From: an uncultured Veillonella sp.
Lineage (GTDB): Bacteria; Bacillota; Negativicutes; Veillonellales; Veillonellaceae
Reading direction: 5' to 3'
Assembly (NCBI RefSeq): GCF_937981445.1
Contig: NZ_CALJON010000009.1
Location: 1 to 57,653, forward strand
DNA length: 57,653 bases
Below the pieces are notes generated by a model, which was given only the letters and a program-made list of their open reading frames with translations, was not told the DNA's origin and searched no databases. Every line of letters begins with the position of its first letter. Position 1 is the stretch's first letter. A program made the translations under genes and the position numbers. Below are positions 10,059-18,468 of the stretch, piece by piece.

Positions 10059-10098
10059 AATAGACGTATGACTATTACGTCATACGTCTATTATTATA
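10059..10098 (-). promoter_or_regulatory. Perfect 14-bp inverted repeat just downstream of a -10 box, upstream of yybS
   Basis: AATAGACGTATGAC (10059-10072) and GTCATACGTCTATT (10079-10092) are perfect inverted copies separated by six bases. On the minus strand a TATAAT hexamer (10093-10098) directly precedes the palindrome, placing it at the transcription start and in the 5' leader of the yybS operon. No T-tract follows, so it is not a terminator. It could be an operator or a stable mRNA 5' hairpin. No convincing -35 box was found. Confidence 0.5.
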
Positions 10099-10312
10099 TC
10101 ATGTTACATTATATTTGAATATGTTTACGCCACCATCTAAGAAAGAGGCTCGAATCTAAAGCCAAGACTATAACACTAGATTAAGGCAAAATGACTATCT
10201 CTACCATAGAATATCTGACGCAAGGAAGCTATTGAAAGTAACAAATATATAGTTCTTAACTGATTGGCTTATACAGCTTAACTAATCAGCCCATACATTT
10301 TAACTAATCAAC

Positions 10313-12442
10313 CTATACGTCTTGGATAATTGGTAAAATCATTGGACGACGACGAGTCTTTTCATATAAGAATTTACCCAATGTATCGCGCACCTGTGAT
10401 TTAATAGTAGCCCAATCTTTAAGCTGTGCTGCCTCACATTTTTCAATTACATTTTCTACGCGATGCTGTGCTTCGTTCATTAAATCCTCTGCATCTCGTA
10501 CATATACGAAACCGCGAGATACAATATCTGGCCCTGATACGATTTGACCGCTCGCCCGATCCATAGCCATAACTACGATAACCATACCTTCTTGAGCTAA
10601 TTGTTGACGATCGCGGATTACAATATTGCCCACATCGCCTACGCCCAAGCCATCTACAAAGACTTTACCAGCTGTTACATGACCTGCTTTACGACCTGTA
10701 CGACTAGTAAATTCAAAGATTTGACCATTGTCACCAACTAACACATGACTAGGTTTTACAAGACCCATGGATACGGCCAATTCACCATGTTTTTTAAGCA
10801 TGCGGTATTCCCCATGAACTGGGATAAAGAACTTAGGACGCACAAGATTAAGCATAGTTTTTAAATCTTCTTGGCTACCATGACCGGATACGTGAATACC
10901 GCGATCACGGCCATAAATTACATTAGCCCCAAGGCGTAATAAATTATCAATAGTACGACCTACAGCTGCTTCATTACCTGGAATTGGCGTAGCGGAAATA
11001 ATTACTGTATCATTTGGTGTAATTTCAATGGTGCGATGATTATTTGTAGCCATGCGAGATAACCCAGCCATTGGCTCCCCTTGGCTACCAGTAGTTAAGA
11101 TCATAATTTGATCGTCACGATAGCGACCCATCTCTTCTACATCAATAAAGGTTCCTTCTGGCACATTTAAATAGCCGCGTTCTTGCGCAATTTCAGACAC
11201 ATTGACCATACTGCGGCCAAGAACAATTACCTTACGTTTAAATGCCACTGCCGCATCACAGGCTTGTTGTAAACGAGACACATTAGACGCAAATGTGGCC
11301 AATACAACACGGCCACGCGCTTCGCCAACAGCGCGAAGTAATGCTGGCCCTACAGTACTTTCAGATGGTGTAAAGCCAGGTTTTTCTACATTAGTAGAGT
11401 CAGACATAAGAGCTAATACACCGCGATTGCCGAGTTCAGCAAATTTATGAACATCCATTAACTTGCCATCAACTGGCGTTTGGTCTACTTTAAAGTCACC
11501 TGTATGAACTACAACGCCTACTGGTGTTTCAAAGTATACGGCACAAGCATCAGGAATGGAGTGATTCGTTTGGATAAAGCCCACTTTAAAAGCACCAATG
11601 CGAATTTCATCGCCAGCCTGCACTACATTAAGCTTTTTAGCGCTTACGCGGTTTTCTTTAAGTTTGCCTTCAATAAGACCACAAACAAGATTAGTAGCAT
11701 AAACAGGTGCATCAATTTCTTTTAGTAAATATGCCAAAGAACCAATATGATCTTCATGACCATGAGTAATAACTACAGCACGCACTTTATCTTTATTTTC
11801 AATTAAATAGCTCATGTCAGGAATTACAATATCAACACCTAACATATCATTTTCAGGGAATGCCAAGCCTGCATCAAGAACGATAATATCATCACCATAT
11901 TGGAATACAGTCATATTTTTACCGATTTCACCAAGGCCCCCTAATGGGATAATCATTAATTTATCTTTTTTAGAGCCACCTGTTTTGTGAGTATCTTCAT
12001 GAAGAGAGGCTCCATTATTTTGATTATTTCGGGTAGTGCTGCGCCCTTTAGTCGTGGTGCGTGCACTCGTTTTGTGGTCACCCGTTTTAGCCGCTGCTGC
12101 ATTCTTACTAGTCCGGCCAGCATTCTTAGAACTGCGTCCTTCTGCCGTTTTAGTACTTGTGCGATTAGTTTTATTAGTACGGCCATTGGATTTAGTCCCT
12201 TTAGCAGTCGCCGCTTCGCCCTCTTTAGGCGCTGTTGTTGTACGACCTTTACCACTAGTACGAGTACTGCGGCGTGCTGGCTTAGCTTCACCTGTAGCAT
12301 CAGCCCGTCTCGTATGGCGAGTAGCCTGTGTGCGTGTTCCTTCCCCTTTTGCCTCACCAGCGTCTACAGAAGTGCTAGTTTGTGCTGTTTTGTTAGTAGC
12401 AGTGACTTCACTGCTTGCAAATTTTTCTAATTGATCTATCAT
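10313..12442 (-). CDS. rnj: Ribonuclease J with a long basic, disordered N-terminal extension
   Basis: RNase J is a metallo-beta-lactamase/beta-CASP nuclease (endo- and 5'-exonuclease) of mRNA and rRNA metabolism. The catalytic body starts near residue 161 (KLMIIPLGGLGEIGKNM) and carries HGHEDH at 227-232, IVLDAGLAFP, HTGDFKVD and the C-terminal PVHGEYRML and SGHGSQEDL motifs. The total of 709 residues exceeds the usual 550-560 by an N-terminal tail of about 160 residues made almost only of Thr, Lys, Arg, Ala, Ser, Gly and Asn. The tail is in frame and preceded by AGGAGG 13 bases before the ATG. Such tails occur in actinobacterial RNase J and probably bind RNA or partners. Only one RNase J gene is seen here. 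Confidence 0.93.
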   Translation of the reverse strand: MIDQLEKFASSEVTATNKTAQTSTSVDAGEAKGEGTRTQATRHTRRADATGEAKPARRSTRTSGKGRTTTAPKEGEAATAKGTKSNGRTNKTNRTSTKTAEGRSSKNAGRTSKNAAAAKTGDHKTSARTTTKGRSTTRNNQNNGASLHEDTHKTGGSKKDKLMIIPLGGLGEIGKNMTVFQYGDDIIVLDAGLAFPENDMLGVDIVIPDMSYLIENKDKVRAVVITHGHEDHIGSLAYLLKEIDAPVYATNLVCGLIEGKLKENRVSAKKLNVVQAGDEIRIGAFKVGFIQTNHSIPDACAVYFETPVGVVVHTGDFKVDQTPVDGKLMDVHKFAELGNRGVLALMSDSTNVEKPGFTPSESTVGPALLRAVGEARGRVVLATFASNVSRLQQACDAAVAFKRKVIVLGRSMVNVSEIAQERGYLNVPEGTFIDVEEMGRYRDDQIMILTTGSQGEPMAGLSRMATNNHRTIEITPNDTVIISATPIPGNEAAVGRTIDNLLRLGANVIYGRDRGIHVSGHGSQEDLKTMLNLVRPKFFIPVHGEYRMLKKHGELAVSMGLVKPSHVLVGDNGQIFEFTSRTGRKAGHVTAGKVFVDGLGVGDVGNIVIRDRQQLAQEGMVIVVMAMDRASGQIVSGPDIVSRGFVYVRDAEDLMNEAQHRVENVIEKCEAAQLKDWATIKSQVRDTLGKFLYEKTRRRPMILPIIQDV

Positions 12443-13049
12443 GATTTAACTAAATCCTCCTATGAAATATGTAAAATACATGTGTATGTACGTTCGTTTC
12501 ATATAAGTAATTAGCAAAATACGCAATTTATGTTATAACCAGTTACAACTAAGAATACAATTCTTACAGTCTCAGGCGCTTTACACGAAACCAAAGCCCA
12601 TTAAATAGCTATTTTGTGCGCTCTGTCATATAGGTCATACAATACACAGTTATATACCATACGCTTCACTATGTACATTCTATGTTTCTATGAGCTGTAT
12701 CAGTATGTATTAGCATGTTGGCATATTGGTGTATTGGCGTACTTGCTTTTACGTATTATTAATACGTAATTCCCCTAATGTCTAAATACTTATTACGTCT
12801 ATGGGTAAGGGATTATTATTAAGCATAACAAAAAGAAGGACCGCTCCTTTGGGGACGCGCCTCTCTCGTTTGCTTTTTCACATTACCTATTTGTCAAATT
12901 ATATATGATGCTTATAAGGAATAGTTTGCATCAAAAGCCGAACGATTACTTAAATTTAGTATAACATATTCCGATTATTTCGAAAAGACTTAGGTACCGC
13001 ACCTTATATAGCAAGGGCGCAAATAGGTATGACCTATAGTTATAGGTCT
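12443..13049. other. 607-bp gap between RNase J and the UDG-like gene; possible long RNase J leader
   Basis: No gene is supported here. The RNase J start is at 12442, and a small hairpin (AAGGA-CCGC-TCCTT, 12836-12849) is followed on the minus strand by CTTTTTG, giving a likely intrinsic terminator about 390 bases upstream of RNase J. Between them the DNA is AT-rich with loose GT-rich echoes near 12695-12750. Just after the UDG-like stop is an inverted repeat GACCTATA/TATAGGTC (about 13030-13047). A minus-strand TTATACT element near 12960 could be a -10 box. Confidence 0.4.
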
Positions 13050-13877
13050 TTATTTCAAAGCCTCTTTAAATTGCATTTTATACAAATTAGCCCCTCCATT
13101 GGCAGGATGGCGTAAGGCCACCGCCTCAACACCATAATGAGCTAAGGTTTGGGCTGCTTTTTGCCCTACTGCAAAGACCTTAGCCTCTCCATTAAGGGCT
13201 AGTAAGGCTTTTGTATAGGCCCAACCAGCGTCTAATTCATCTGGTGTAGGCGTACGATTAGATAATGACTCTTGCACCTTGTGAGGATGAAAAGGGAAAA
13301 TATTCCAAAGCAACACCTTATAAGGATCTAGCCCATTTTCTACGATGGAATTCCACACCACAGTGTCCGTCGGTTCGTTAAAGCCTAATTGCTTCTGTGT
13401 AGTCTTTTCAATATAGGGACTATCTGAACGGCTTGTCCACTGTGCACCCACTTCTCCAGCTCCACCTAGTTTGCCTACTTCTTTGGAGCTGCCCAATATG
13501 CCTTGTTCACCAGTTCCTAGACCTTTCAAATCAGGTCCTACAGCCTTTAGAATCATGTGCGGTTTTATTGTCTTATGATGTCCTAATAACATGCGCTCAC
13601 ACGTAATGGCAATGCCTGTAAAACGCCCGCCTTGATAGCCCACAGCTTCTGCTACCACTACATAGGGCGCTGTCCCTAGACGAGGCTCTAAATAGGCGGC
13701 TAGCTGCGCCTGTCGAATCTGTGCCGCCTGAGGTACATCATAGCGTTCATCATAATCACGCCAAGGATTAAACACCCTTTCATTTCCTTCATAGAGACTC
13801 AACGCATTTACAAAATCACGAGCCGACCTAATGGACATGCCATTAATTATATTCATCTTAGATTCCATTACCTTCAT
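13050..13877 (-). CDS. Uracil-DNA glycosylase superfamily protein
   Basis: This 275-residue protein has the signatures of the uracil-DNA glycosylase superfamily: YVVVAEAVGYQGGRFTGIAIT near residue 72 (the GxxxGxxxxTG pocket region), VVWNSIVENGLDP and LLWNIFPFHPH in the middle, and a C-terminal RHPANGG loop corresponding to the His-Pro base-flipping motif. It is not the classical Ung family (no GQDPYH). The likely role is uracil or damaged-base recognition in DNA. The start is uncertain: ATGs at 13877, 13865 and 13856 are close together with no decisive ribosome site. It stands alone between long gaps. Confidence 0.75.
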   Translation of the reverse strand: MKVMESKMNIINGMSIRSARDFVNALSLYEGNERVFNPWRDYDERYDVPQAAQIRQAQLAAYLEPRLGTAPYVVVAEAVGYQGGRFTGIAITCERMLLGHHKTIKPHMILKAVGPDLKGLGTGEQGILGSSKEVGKLGGAGEVGAQWTSRSDSPYIEKTTQKQLGFNEPTDTVVWNSIVENGLDPYKVLLWNIFPFHPHKVQESLSNRTPTPDELDAGWAYTKALLALNGEAKVFAVGQKAAQTLAHYGVEAVALRHPANGGANLYKMQFKEALK

Positions 13878-14004
13878 CTAACCACCAATCTTCAAAGCTT
13901 AAACTTATAAATCTCAACTCACACATTTCACTTCCTAAATTTAGGCCCCTAATGCGTATGCCCCTTCTCAATTCCAAGCGGGATTATATGCACAAATATG
14001 CCAA

Positions 14005-14141
14005 AAGCCCCTTAGCAGCTATATAGGTCCGCCAAATACACAGTATTCCTACTGTAGATTCACGATTTTTCTACTGTAAAACTCACAGTATAACTACTGC
14101 AAAATCCACAGTCATCCTATATGTAAACCACCAAGGGGCTT
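14005..14141 (-). terminator. Long-range hairpin enclosing three ~22-bp repeats, after the GT39 gene
   Basis: AAGCCCCTT (14005-14013) pairs with AAGGGGCTT (14133-14141), and TATAGG (14022-14027) with CCTATA (14116-14121), closing a loop of roughly 90 bases. Read on the minus strand the stem ends in GGGGCTTTTGG, a modest T-tract, as for a terminator of the GT39-DedA unit. The loop is filled by three direct repeats of 22-23 bases starting CTACTG (14049-14070, 14071-14093, 14094-14115), each containing a TACTGTA/CACAGT motif that can itself pair. Confidence 0.55.
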
Positions 14142-14162
14142 ATATAATCCTATTAACAACAC

Positions 14163-15773
14163 TTAAGGTATAACATAAATAAACTCTCGTTCAGTTTGTT
14201 TTTTTAGTTCCACCAGTGCATATAATGGGGACTGTACAAAGTACTTCTGCTCCCCTTTAGCTACAATAATCATAGCTTGTTCTTGCTTCGCTCGTAAAGC
14301 TGTTAACTCTTCTAACGCAGCCTCCTCTTTAATCATCGGCATTTGATATTTCTCATCCCACGCCGCACTGCGTATCTCCTTAGGCACGACTAAGTACGAA
14401 TCAATACGTGTAACAGGTTTGTCCGTATAATATACTAAAGAGGCACTATAGCCAGCAAAATAATAAACAGGGCCCTTAAACTGCTCAACGTCTTCCCTAT
14501 AAGCTACGGAGGAGCGCTGTTCTACTAAAGGCTGTACGCCTTCATGAATCACAACACCACTAATAGCCAAGGTTGCTATGGTAATCACAACAGGCAGCAT
14601 ATAACGCTTCCCTTTTACATACGTAGCCACTGTCAAAATCACACCAGCTACAATAAATACATATAGCAAATACCAAAAGCCCCAAGGCACAAAGAAGCTC
14701 GCCACACCTAAAAGAATCCACAAGAAGAACGCCGGCCCCATGAGAAGCCACATGTTACGTTTTGCAGAACCAGGGCGAAGTATTTTAACCGTCCCAACAG
14801 CCCCTAAAAAACTAAATGGTATCATGCTGATAAATGTATAAGTAGGATATTTAGTGGCCATAAGGGTGTAAAACAGCACCGTCCCCCAGCCAAGAATCAT
14901 GGACAATACATAAAAAGGCTGTTTTTGACGCCAACCATAATACATGCCATAAAAAATGGCCCCCGTCCAAGGCAAGGCCGCTACGGGCATAACAGCTAAA
15001 TAATACCACCAATGATTATCGCCAGGATGTTCTGACTGCGTAGCACGCACTACATTATGAAGCCCTAAAAATCCATTGATAAAATCCTGACCATGGGTCA
15101 TATACATAAATATATACCACGGAAGAGTAACTACACAAAAAGCCAGTAGCCCTTGCCAAGCAAATAAGCGTTTTAACATCTGCCCAGAGCGATTAACCAA
15201 AGCATATAGCAATAATAGTAGACCTGGTAAAACCAAGGCTACGGGCCCCTTTGTTAAGGTACCAAGACCTGCAAATATATAGGCCAAAACCATAAAGCCA
15301 GTCTTATTCTCCGTAAGCCCCCGATAGGCATAGCAGAAAACACCTATGGTAGTATACAAAAGAACCATATCGGTTACAATTCCGCGCGCCAAAATCCAAA
15401 ACTCTAAGGAGGACCCTAAAATAAAGGCACACCAAATAGATAAGAGTCGACGCCCTGAAATTGTACGTACTAATTGATAGAAAAAGCTCACTGATAAAGC
15501 GGCAAACAAAGCAGCCGGAAAGCGTGCTGCAAAGTCAGTAATACCAAATATTTTATAAGATAAGCCAATGAGCCAATAAATCATAATAGGCTTATCGAAC
15601 CAGAAGGTGTGATAAATCTGTGGTGACAACCAGTTGCCCGACATCACCATTTCCTTAGCGGTTAACGCATAATTTGATTCCACTGGGTCCGTAATTGGCA
15701 ATGATCCATTACCAATAGCAAATATGGCTAAGGCTAAGATAAAAAATATAACACTTATGCGATGTAAGCGCAT
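14163..15773 (-). CDS. GT39/ArnT-like membrane glycosyltransferase
   Basis: This 536-residue polytopic protein of the PMT/ArnT (GT-C, GT39/GT83) superfamily has about 11-12 predicted transmembrane helices in the first 400 residues and an extracytoplasmic C-terminal domain. The conserved acidic residue after the first helix (PITDPVESNYALTAKEM, about residues 26-42) and the KP-containing loop HTFWFDKPIMIYWL match the polyprenyl-phosphate-sugar binding catalytic region. It should transfer a sugar from a polyprenyl-phosphate donor to lipid A, another lipid or protein on the outer face of the inner membrane. The acceptor cannot be told. AAGGAGGTGAT precedes the ATG. It starts 12 bases after the DedA stop and is co-transcribed with it. 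Confidence 0.85.
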   Translation of the reverse strand: MRLHRISVIFFILALAIFAIGNGSLPITDPVESNYALTAKEMVMSGNWLSPQIYHTFWFDKPIMIYWLIGLSYKIFGITDFAARFPAALFAALSVSFFYQLVRTISGRRLLSIWCAFILGSSLEFWILARGIVTDMVLLYTTIGVFCYAYRGLTENKTGFMVLAYIFAGLGTLTKGPVALVLPGLLLLLYALVNRSGQMLKRLFAWQGLLAFCVVTLPWYIFMYMTHGQDFINGFLGLHNVVRATQSEHPGDNHWWYYLAVMPVAALPWTGAIFYGMYYGWRQKQPFYVLSMILGWGTVLFYTLMATKYPTYTFISMIPFSFLGAVGTVKILRPGSAKRNMWLLMGPAFFLWILLGVASFFVPWGFWYLLYVFIVAGVILTVATYVKGKRYMLPVVITIATLAISGVVIHEGVQPLVEQRSSVAYREDVEQFKGPVYYFAGYSASLVYYTDKPVTRIDSYLVVPKEIRSAAWDEKYQMPMIKEEAALEELTALRAKQEQAMIIVAKGEQKYFVQSPLYALVELKKQTEREFIYVIP

Positions 15774-15785
15774 GGTATCACCTCC

Positions 15786-16394
15786 TTACTTAGATTCAGC
15801 TTGTTTATTTTTACGTTTTTTGAAATAACGATAGCCGAAAATAGCTGCCGCAATAGCAAATACGACAATCATAATAATAAGTAATTCATGATTATATTCA
15901 ATGAGGTCTTGCCAATGTTCGCCTAGTTTCACACCAAGCCATACAAGTAAAATTGTCCATGGAATCGTCCCCAACACAGTCCATAAAATGAAGCGCCCCA
16001 TGGGATACCGTGCAATCCCTGCAGGGAAGGAAATAAAGGTACGAATCCCTGGTAATAAACGCCCAAAGAATACAGCAGCACCGCCATATTTATTAAACAT
16101 TTTTTCTGCTAATTCGAATTTGTGTTCATTGAAGAAAATATAGCGACCATATTTTAAAAGTAATGGTCGTCCGCCCCATTCGCCAAGCCAGTAGGAAATA
16201 ACAGATCCCACCACACCAGCTAAGGTAGCCACCACCATAGTGGTGTACATTTCAAACACCCCTTGAGCGATTAAATAGCCAGAAAAACCTAATACCACTT
16301 CACTAGGAATAGGAATATTAGCATTTTCTAATACCATAGTAATAAACATGGCCCAATATCCATATTGTTCCAAAAATGTAATTATATGTTCCAC
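15786..16394 (-). CDS. DedA-family membrane protein
   Basis: This 202-residue DedA (SNARE-associated/VTT) protein carries the hallmark segments ENANIPIPSEVVLGFSGYL near residue 23 and GRLLPGIRTFISFPAGIARYPMGRF near 110, with four to five hydrophobic stretches and a Lys-rich C-terminus. DedA proteins are linked to membrane homeostasis and polyprenyl-phosphate or phospholipid flipping. Pairing with a polyprenyl-dependent glycosyltransferase directly downstream suits lipid-carrier recycling (inference). Translation starts at a GTG with AAAGGAG upstream. Confidence 0.9.
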   Translation of the reverse strand: MEHIITFLEQYGYWAMFITMVLENANIPIPSEVVLGFSGYLIAQGVFEMYTTMVVATLAGVVGSVISYWLGEWGGRPLLLKYGRYIFFNEHKFELAEKMFNKYGGAAVFFGRLLPGIRTFISFPAGIARYPMGRFILWTVLGTIPWTILLVWLGVKLGEHWQDLIEYNHELLIIMIVVFAIAAAIFGYRYFKKRKNKQAESK

Positions 16395-16409
16395 TGTATG
16401 CTCCTTTTA

Positions 16410-16473
16410 CTATTTATGATTCATTTTCTATTTGTGATTCATTTACTATTTATGAACCACTATTTATAAACCA
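16410..16473. repeat. Degenerate 14-18-bp tandem repeat upstream of dedA
   Basis: Four units begin with CTATTTRTRA at 16410-16427, 16428-16445 (18 bases each), 16446-16459 and 16460-16473 (14 bases each). They lie immediately upstream of the dedA start, within its likely 5' leader or promoter region. Confidence 0.65.
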
Positions 16474-16611
16474 TATATCGACAAAATTAAATACTTTCTC
16501 ACATTACCTTTTATTTTATCATATTTTGCTTATTTTTCACATAAATAAAATGCATGCATCAAATCGCGGAACGCATAGCACAAATATTCAACTTTCTGGG
16601 CCAATAAAAAT

Positions 16612-16644
16612 CGCTAAGCCTAGATGCATAATCAAGGCTTAGCG
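16612..16644 (-). terminator. Intrinsic terminator of purA
   Basis: CGCTAAGCCT (16612-16621) pairs perfectly with AGGCTTAGCG (16635-16644). On the minus strand the hairpin is followed by ATTTTTATTGG. It lies 26 bases beyond the purA stop codon. Confidence 0.8.
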
Positions 16645-16669
16645 AGCATTTAATTTATGTATTTATAGA

Positions 16670-17962
16670 TTAATCCGCAAATACATCGTGTAATACGATA
16701 GTTTGACTACGATTTGGACCTACTGACACAATGCCAAGACGAACGCCTGTTACTTCAGAAATACGTTCTACATAGCGGCGTGCTGCTTCAGGAAGATCTT
16801 CATAGTTACGAATAGCACTCGTATCAGTTTCCCAACCAGGTAATGTTTCATATACTGGTTCACATTGTTCAAGTTCACGAAGGTCTGCTGGGAAGCCTTT
16901 TACAGGCTCACCATCTTTAGTATAACCTACGCAAATTTTTACTTCTGGTAATTTATCGAGAATATCTAAACGAGTAATAGCTAAATAATCAAGGCTATTT
17001 AAATCTGCCGCATAGCTTACTACGGCAAGATCCAACCAACCGCAACGACGAGGACGGCCTGTTACAGTGCCAAATTCATGGCCTGTATTGCGAAGATAAT
17101 CGCCTGTTTCATCAAGAAGTTCAGATGGGAATGGACCTTCCCCTACGCGAGTTGCATATGCCTTTACTACGCCAATAATGTTTTTCAAGTAGTTAGGACC
17201 TACGCCAGCGCCTACAGAAGCACCACCAGCAATTGGGTGAGAACTTGTAACAAATGGATATGTACCGTGGTCAAGGTCAAGCATAGTAGCTTGTGCCCCT
17301 TCGAACAAGACTTTTTTGCCTTCTTTAATCGCTGTCACTACATTATAGTTAGTATCAGTTACATAAGGACGAAGGCGTTCTGCATATTCAGTATAGTCTT
17401 TTAAAATTTGGAAGTAATCAACAGCTTCTGTGCTGCCATATACTTCACGAAGAATTTTATTTTTAATGCGTACATTGTAATCAAGTTTTGCCTTGAATAC
17501 TTCTTCATCTAAAAGGTCACAAATACGGATACCTACGCGATTTACTTTATCAGCATAGCAAGGGCCAATACCATTTTTAGTAGTGCCGATTTTTAAATCC
17601 CCTTTGGAATTTTCCTCTGCTTCATCAAGTAAATTATGGTAAGGCATAATTACATGAGCACGATTAGAAATCTGCAAGGATTGTGCACTTTTGCCTTCAT
17701 GCTCTAAATTTTCAATTTCATTGAGCAATACTTTAGGGTCCACAACCACACCTGTGCCAATAATATTTGTTTTATTATCGTATAAAATACCACTTGGCAA
17801 TAAGCGAAGTGCAAATGCACGGTCATCAACAACTACAGTGTGTCCTGCATTATTACCGCCTTGACTACGTACAACTACATCAGCCTGTTCTGCTAAATAG
17901 TCTACGATTTTGCCTTTCCCTTCATCGCCCCATTGGGTGCCAATTACCATACTGGTTGCCAT
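16670..17962 (-). CDS. purA: Adenylosuccinate synthetase
   Basis: PurA makes adenylosuccinate from IMP, aspartate and GTP, the first step of AMP synthesis. The frame from 17962 gives 430 residues, the normal length. The N-terminal P-loop GTQWGDEGKGK, the GGNNAGHTVV segment, KNGIGPCYADKVNR, FEGAQATMLDLDHGTYPFVTSS and the GRPRRCGWLDL motif are all intact. The ATG at 17962 has GGAGG ten bases upstream. The upstream in-frame ATG at 17992 has no such site and would add a non-family tail. It is separated from purB, the next step of the branch, by the purB terminator and repeats, so the two are neighbours but not one transcript. Confidence 0.97.
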   Translation of the reverse strand: MATSMVIGTQWGDEGKGKIVDYLAEQADVVVRSQGGNNAGHTVVVDDRAFALRLLPSGILYDNKTNIIGTGVVVDPKVLLNEIENLEHEGKSAQSLQISNRAHVIMPYHNLLDEAEENSKGDLKIGTTKNGIGPCYADKVNRVGIRICDLLDEEVFKAKLDYNVRIKNKILREVYGSTEAVDYFQILKDYTEYAERLRPYVTDTNYNVVTAIKEGKKVLFEGAQATMLDLDHGTYPFVTSSHPIAGGASVGAGVGPNYLKNIIGVVKAYATRVGEGPFPSELLDETGDYLRNTGHEFGTVTGRPRRCGWLDLAVVSYAADLNSLDYLAITRLDILDKLPEVKICVGYTKDGEPVKGFPADLRELEQCEPVYETLPGWETDTSAIRNYEDLPEAARRYVERISEVTGVRLGIVSVGPNRSQTIVLHDVFAD

Positions 17963-18057
17963 AATATTCGAACCTCCATCTATATATGTCATAGTTAGTC
18001 ATGTATGGCCTGCTTCTTATAGAAGCATTTCATACACTTCATTATAACATAGAAACA

Positions 18058-18162
18058 AAAAGCATGCATCGAGTAAATAAAAGCGTGCTTCATGTAAATA
18101 AAAGTACACCTCATATAAATAAAAACACACTCCTTATAAATAAAAGCACGCCTCATGTAAAT
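18058..18162. repeat. 21-bp tandem repeat, five copies, between purA and purB
   Basis: Five 21-base units run 18058-18078, 18079-18099, 18100-18120, 18121-18141 and 18142-18162, with consensus AAAAGCRYGCCTCATGTAAAT. The array abuts the T-tract side of the purB terminator. Because 21 is a multiple of three it makes a periodic plus-strand reading frame (VNKSTPH-like heptads), but there is no ribosome site and the frame reads against its neighbours, so it is not called a gene. A second, more degenerate repeat (TTTTAGYTGTAA-like units) continues at about 18207-18325. Confidence 0.85.
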
Positions 18163-18205
18163 AAAAAAAGCTGTACTAAATAAAACAATGTCTATTCAGT
18201 ACAGC
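18163..18205 (-). terminator. Intrinsic terminator of purB
   Basis: GCTGTACTAAATA (18170-18182) pairs with TATTCAGTACAGC (18193-18205) with one G-T pair. On the minus strand the stem is followed by seven T residues (18169-18163). The degenerate repeats between here and the purB stop at 18469 would lie in the mRNA 3' end. Confidence 0.85.
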
Positions 18206-18468
18206 CTTTAGTTTTAGTTATAATTTTAGTATTAATCTCAGTTTTAGCTGTAATTTTAATTTCAGCCTTTGCATTAATTTCAACGTTCCCATTAGTTTTA
18301 GCTGTAACTTTATTAATTTTAGCTCAAGCCTTGCACCGTATTTATTAGTTCAAAACTTATACGGTCCAAGTCAGCGCCATCAATACGTATGTCCTGATAA
18401 AACTCGCTCTATATAAAACTATCTCCACATAAAGCTATCTCTATTAATGCTTGTATCCTTATATAAAA

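Noticed and set aside
11956..12434. Overlapping 130-147-residue ORFs on both strands opposite or within the RNase J N-terminal tail
   Set aside because: They are by-products of the low-complexity Thr/Lys/Arg/Ala codons of the RNase J tail. The RNase J frame has the start signal and continues into the catalytic domain.
18001..18183. Plus-strand 60-residue ORF with VNKSTPH-like heptads between purA and purB
   Set aside because: It is produced by the 21-bp tandem repeat. It has no ribosome site and runs against the purB terminator.
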